Shown piece by piece: positions 32,080 to 34,921 of a stretch of 34,921 bases of DNA; the first letter of the stretch is position 1, and each line of letters opens with the position of its first letter. Both the position numbers and the translations under genes were made by a program. The DNA lies in NCBI RefSeq assembly GCF_013369385.1, contig NZ_SZTO01000026.1, positions 1 to 34,921 of the forward strand, in the 5' to 3' direction. A model generated the notes under the pieces. The model was not told the DNA's origin, searched no databases, and was given only the letters and a program-made list of their open reading frames with translations. This DNA comes from Vibrio sp. 05-20-BW147 (lineage in GTDB: Bacteria > Pseudomonadota > Gammaproteobacteria > Enterobacterales > Vibrionaceae).

Positions 32080-32460
32080 TCACGATTTAAGTAATTGGAA
32101 GCCTACCCAAGCAGCAGTGATACTCAAGGTCACGTTTAACACTACGTTTAAGCCCATTTTGAAAAATGCGCCTTGCTGCATCAGCAATACGTTATCCATC
32201 GAGAATGTCGAGAACGTTGTTAGTGCACCCAAAAAGCCCAAACCGATTATTTGTCGCCATGGCTCTGTCGCCAACAACTCACTCTCAAAGGCGGCAATTA
32301 AGAGACCCATAATAAAAGAACCGACCACGTTTACGGTTAACGTGCCATAAGGAAAACCTCTGCCTAACAGCACAACACAGAGCTCTGACACTAAGTAACG
32401 AGAACAAGCGCCAAATGCGCCGCCCAAAGCGATGAAACCCAATATCGCAAATTGACTCAT
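32080..32460 (-). CDS. crcB: fluoride channel CrcB/Fluc
   Basis: A 126-residue inner-membrane fluoride exporter with four membrane segments, working as a dual-topology dimer. Signatures are GGAFGACSRYL near the N terminus, GTLTVNVVGSFIMG and GFLGALTTFSTFS (pore Phe/Ser/Thr region). GAGGTTGCT precedes the ATG. I looked for a fluoride riboswitch in the 120-bp upstream gap and did not see its conserved core; no firm promoter either. Confidence 0.95.
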   Translation of the reverse strand: MSQFAILGFIALGGAFGACSRYLVSELCVVLLGRGFPYGTLTVNVVGSFIMGLLIAAFESELLATEPWRQIIGLGFLGALTTFSTFSMDNVLLMQQGAFFKMGLNVVLNVTLSITAAWVGFQLLKS

Positions 32461-32584
32461 AGCAACCTCACAAATCTAATGGCCACATTGTAGCCACATC
32501 CACACAGAGATCGAGTACAAAAAACAATAATTTCATTTAGACAATGTATCTGTGAATCGCCAAGATTTAAAAAAGTTACAGGAG

Positions 32585-33970
32585 TCACTTTACTTCAATA
32601 TATCCCATTAATCCGGTTTTCATATGTTCAATCACGTGGCAGTGATACATCCAGCGACCGGGGTTGTCCGCAACAAACGCCGCTTTGGCACTGCCATTCT
32701 TACCTAGCAAAACAGTATCCGTATGAAACGGTTCTGCGAGCGTCTGGCCATTTAATTCCAATACGGTAAATGTGTGCCCATGCAAATGAATGGGGTGATG
32801 GTATTGCGTCACGTTCTTAAGATTAAATATGTAGGTCCGCCCTCGTTCTAACGTCGCTAACGGTGCTGGAATTGAATCTTGGCTCATCCCCTCCCAAGCG
32901 CGTTTATTCACCAACCAAAACGTCGGCAGAGCTTGGCCAGATTTATCCATCGGAGTAACAGCACCTTCCCACTCGAAGACAAAATCAATTTGTTCAGCCG
33001 TATCTAAATCTAACGGCGCAATAGGGTTGAGCGGCAATGTTGGCAATATATTCTGGTTTAATAGGTCCGATTCAACCGATTCGAATGCACAAAGAGGAAA
33101 CGGAAACTTCCCTTTCATTTGTCGCACATAGAAACGCTCTCCAACACCTGGAGCAATTAACCCGACATCAACCCTCATTCCAGGCCCAATCTTGTGCTCA
33201 GAGAGCTTATAAGGGGTTTTTATTGGGTTTCCATCTATTGCTATAACCCATGCGTCCACACCTTCAATAGCGATAGGATAAGTGATGGTATTGTCCACAT
33301 TTGCGATTCTAAGTCTCGTCATCGCATTCGCTTTCAACGGATAGCTGGGCTCATGGACGCCATTCACAGTTCCCCACTCACCGGGAGTTCCCATACGGGC
33401 ACTCAAGCGTGGGACCAATAACGATTTCCACTCACCTTTCTCATTGAGATGCCAATGCTTAAGCATTAGAGCATGGTCTTCATCAAAAGAAACTGGCTCT
33501 GCTTCATCAACAATGATTAACCCAACTAGCCCCATACCTAGCTGCTTGACACTGTTCATATGCGGGTGATACCAAAATGTCCCTGCGTCAGGTGGAGTAA
33601 AGCGATAGGTAAAGCTCTCCCCTGGCATAACGGGTTTTTGACTCAAAAAGGGAACACCATCCATCTCAATAGGTACACGCAAACCATGCCAATGGATTGT
33701 CGTTGGCTCGTTGAGTTTGTTGGTGAAGTGAATGATCACCTCTTCTCCTTGTCGACAACGAATCGTAGGGGCAGGGATAGCACCATTAAAGGCGAGCACA
33801 TCCGTAGCAAAACCAGGCACCACCTCAGCAGTAGCCGGTTCTGCAGTCATCTCATAGACAAACCGCCCATGATGAAGCGATGTTCTACGCGAAAGTGAAC
33901 ACGCAGGGAGAAGCGTTAATGCGGAAAACGCCAATGAAGTTTGAAGAAAGCGGCGGCGAGAAATATCCAT
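32585..33970 (-). CDS. Tat-exported multicopper oxidase
   Basis: Periplasmic copper oxidase of 461 residues with three cupredoxin domains. The N terminus has a twin-arginine signal (SRRRFLQ, hydrophobic stretch) followed by LPACS, a possible lipobox. The four copper motifs are HWHG (93-96), WYHPH (133-137), HPIHLHGH (about 394-401) and HCHVIEHM (443-450). The residue ten after the type-1 Cys (C444) is Leu454, where CueO has Met, a laccase-like, higher-potential site. There is no Met-rich insert as in CueO. A Fur-box-like sequence lies over its putative promoter, so it may serve iron oxidation or siderophore-related chemistry rather than copper defence; this is inference. No neighbouring copper gene is cotranscribed. 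Confidence 0.93.
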   Translation of the reverse strand: MDISRRRFLQTSLAFSALTLLPACSLSRRTSLHHGRFVYEMTAEPATAEVVPGFATDVLAFNGAIPAPTIRCRQGEEVIIHFTNKLNEPTTIHWHGLRVPIEMDGVPFLSQKPVMPGESFTYRFTPPDAGTFWYHPHMNSVKQLGMGLVGLIIVDEAEPVSFDEDHALMLKHWHLNEKGEWKSLLVPRLSARMGTPGEWGTVNGVHEPSYPLKANAMTRLRIANVDNTITYPIAIEGVDAWVIAIDGNPIKTPYKLSEHKIGPGMRVDVGLIAPGVGERFYVRQMKGKFPFPLCAFESVESDLLNQNILPTLPLNPIAPLDLDTAEQIDFVFEWEGAVTPMDKSGQALPTFWLVNKRAWEGMSQDSIPAPLATLERGRTYIFNLKNVTQYHHPIHLHGHTFTVLELNGQTLAEPFHTDTVLLGKNGSAKAAFVADNPGRWMYHCHVIEHMKTGLMGYIEVK

Positions 33971-34011
33971 ATGTGGCCTACTGATTTGATTGATTGGCCT
34001 AAGTGTAAATA

Positions 34012-34043
34012 AATATTAATAATCATTCTCAACAATCTATCAA
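34012..34043 (-). promoter_or_regulatory. Fur-box-like operator over the multicopper oxidase promoter
   Basis: Bases 34012-34030 (AATATTAATAATCATTCTC) match the 19-bp Fur consensus GATAATGATAATCATTATC at 15 positions. It overlaps a candidate promoter on the minus strand: -35 TTGATA (34038-34043), 17-bp spacer, -10 ATTAAT (34015-34020). Binding of Fe-Fur here would block the oxidase gene. The 34044-34161 stretch holds the presumed left end of the IS, not delimited. Confidence 0.65.
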
Positions 34044-34161
34044 AGTAATGCTAAAGACTAGTTGATATGCTGACAGATGAGTCAAACGCAAATGTATTAT
34101 ACCAACCTAACTAAAAATATGATCTAATTAAGGCTGTTACTTCTTCGTGATAAATGACGCT

Positions 34162-34921
34162 ATGGACAGTCTCAATAGCATTGATTTCAAAAAACTTGCT
34201 AGCCAACAAAAATCGATTCAAATGAAGATGCGATTGCTCGCATTGGCCCATTTTAAAGATGGTCACTCTCGAACCCAAATTGCTAAGTTCCTTAAGGTAA
34301 GCAGAACCAGTGTGAATAAATGGGTACAAACATTCCTTGAAGAAGGGCTTGAAGGACTGCAAGAGAAACCAAGAACGGGTCGCCCAGCATTTCTTAACGC
34401 GGAGCAGCGAGAACAATTAAATCAGTATATAAAAGCTCAAGCGATGGATTCGTCTGGCGGTCGATTAACGGGTAACGATATTCATGCTTATATCGTTAAT
34501 GAATTTGGCAAACACTACCACCCAGATTCGATCGACTACTTACTCAACCATATGGGCTTTTCTTGGATAACTTCACGCTCCAAGCACCCTCGTCAATCCC
34601 AGCAAATCCAAGACGATTTTAAAAAAATCAAAATTGAAACGATCCTTAAGATCCCCGGTCACATGGGGCTTGATAACGTCGATGTCTGGTTTCAAGATGA
34701 AGCAAGATTTGGCCAGCAAAACACGACAACTCGACTTTGGGCTGAGCGTGGCTCAAGACCAAGAGTGGTCAAACAGCAGCAGTTTGAATATGCGTATTTG
34801 TTTGGCTCAGTATGCCCCACTAGAGGTATTGGTGATGCAATGGTCGTTCCTTGAGTTCACAAGAACCTTATGGTTGAGCATCTGAAGCAGCTCTCCGTGG
34901 TGACCGAAAAAGGTCGTCACG
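34162..34921 (+). pseudogene. IS630-family transposase, interrupted by an in-frame stop and cut by the window end
   Basis: The N terminus has an IS630-type helix-turn-helix (HSRTQIAKFLKVSRTSVNKW, then EEGLEGLQEKPRTGRPA), followed by a Rve/DDE region with WFQDEARFG carrying the first catalytic Asp. The reading frame ends at TGA (34852-34854) after DAMVVP, where family members usually have VLPW or similar, so TGG to TGA is the likely change. The same frame stays open to the window end (VHKNLMVEHLKQLSVV and on), reading like the continuing transposase. The second Asp lies outside. The GTG at 34147 is an alternative start. Terminal repeats were not identified, so the left boundary of the element is unknown. 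Confidence 0.85.

Noticed and set aside
32461..32584. Fluoride riboswitch upstream of crcB
   Set aside because: I looked for the conserved fluoride aptamer core on the minus strand and found none.
34852..34854. Programmed stop-codon readthrough or selenocysteine in the transposase
   Set aside because: No SECIS-like structure or readthrough context is evident, and the position is normally an ordinary residue; a nonsense change is simpler.

Overview
The window looks like chromosomal DNA of a Vibrio, probably chromosome 1 not far from its replication origin. Four things point this way. Rho, TrxA, RhlB, GppA, UvrD, RecQ, RarD and the Thi proteins are close to their E. coli counterparts. UbiD has the long form I associate with marine gammaproteobacteria. 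A CsrB-type sRNA sits behind a VarA/GacA box. Two perfect copies of the chromosomal parS site lie 3.9 kb apart in the thiamine region. A V. vulnificus-like species is my impression only; no search was possible. Both ends are repeats: the left end is the promoter and leader of an rRNA operon running out of the window, and the right end lies inside an IS630-type transposase. This is what an assembly contig bounded by repeats would look like.

Layout. 1-336: rrn promoters P1 and P2, boxA and boxB, and 16S leader (minus strand). 460-3310: fre-like flavin reductase, 2Fe-2S ferredoxin and ubiD in one minus-strand operon. 3403-6282: an exported hypothetical protein, rho and trxA (minus). 6394-9202: rhlB and gppA (plus). 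9284-12374: yhhQ behind a preQ1-I-like riboswitch, then a DUF3630-like gene overlapping recQ (all minus). 12556-15100: rarD, an AraC regulator and a LysE/RhtB exporter (plus). 15118-15704: a VarA box and a CsrB-family sRNA with about 26 GGA motifs. 15793-17995: uvrD with a LexA box (minus). 18233-20710: a four-gene bufferin-type copper RiPP operon: DUF2282 precursor, DUF692/MNIO enzyme, DUF2063 partner and DoxX membrane protein. 20747-21031: a small protein resembling the oligomerisation half of H-NS. 21125-23366: a divergent Bcr/CflA transporter and LysR regulator. 23523-25310: a long-form aminopeptidase P. 25528-31763: thiCEFSGH (minus) behind a TPP riboswitch. 32080-34030: crcB, then a Tat-exported multicopper oxidase behind a Fur-box-like site. 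34162-end: an IS630 transposase broken by an in-frame stop.

How the parts connect. Several units form coherent circuits: preQ1 sensing with queuosine-precursor import, TPP sensing with thiamine synthesis, LexA with UvrD, VarA with CsrB and hence CsrA, and Fur with the multicopper oxidase. The least explored unit is the bufferin-type operon. Its precursor gene is separated from the enzyme genes by a nested hairpin that could set the precursor-to-enzyme ratio. Two perfect parS sites, one of them written into thiE codons, suggest the thiamine region also serves chromosome segregation.
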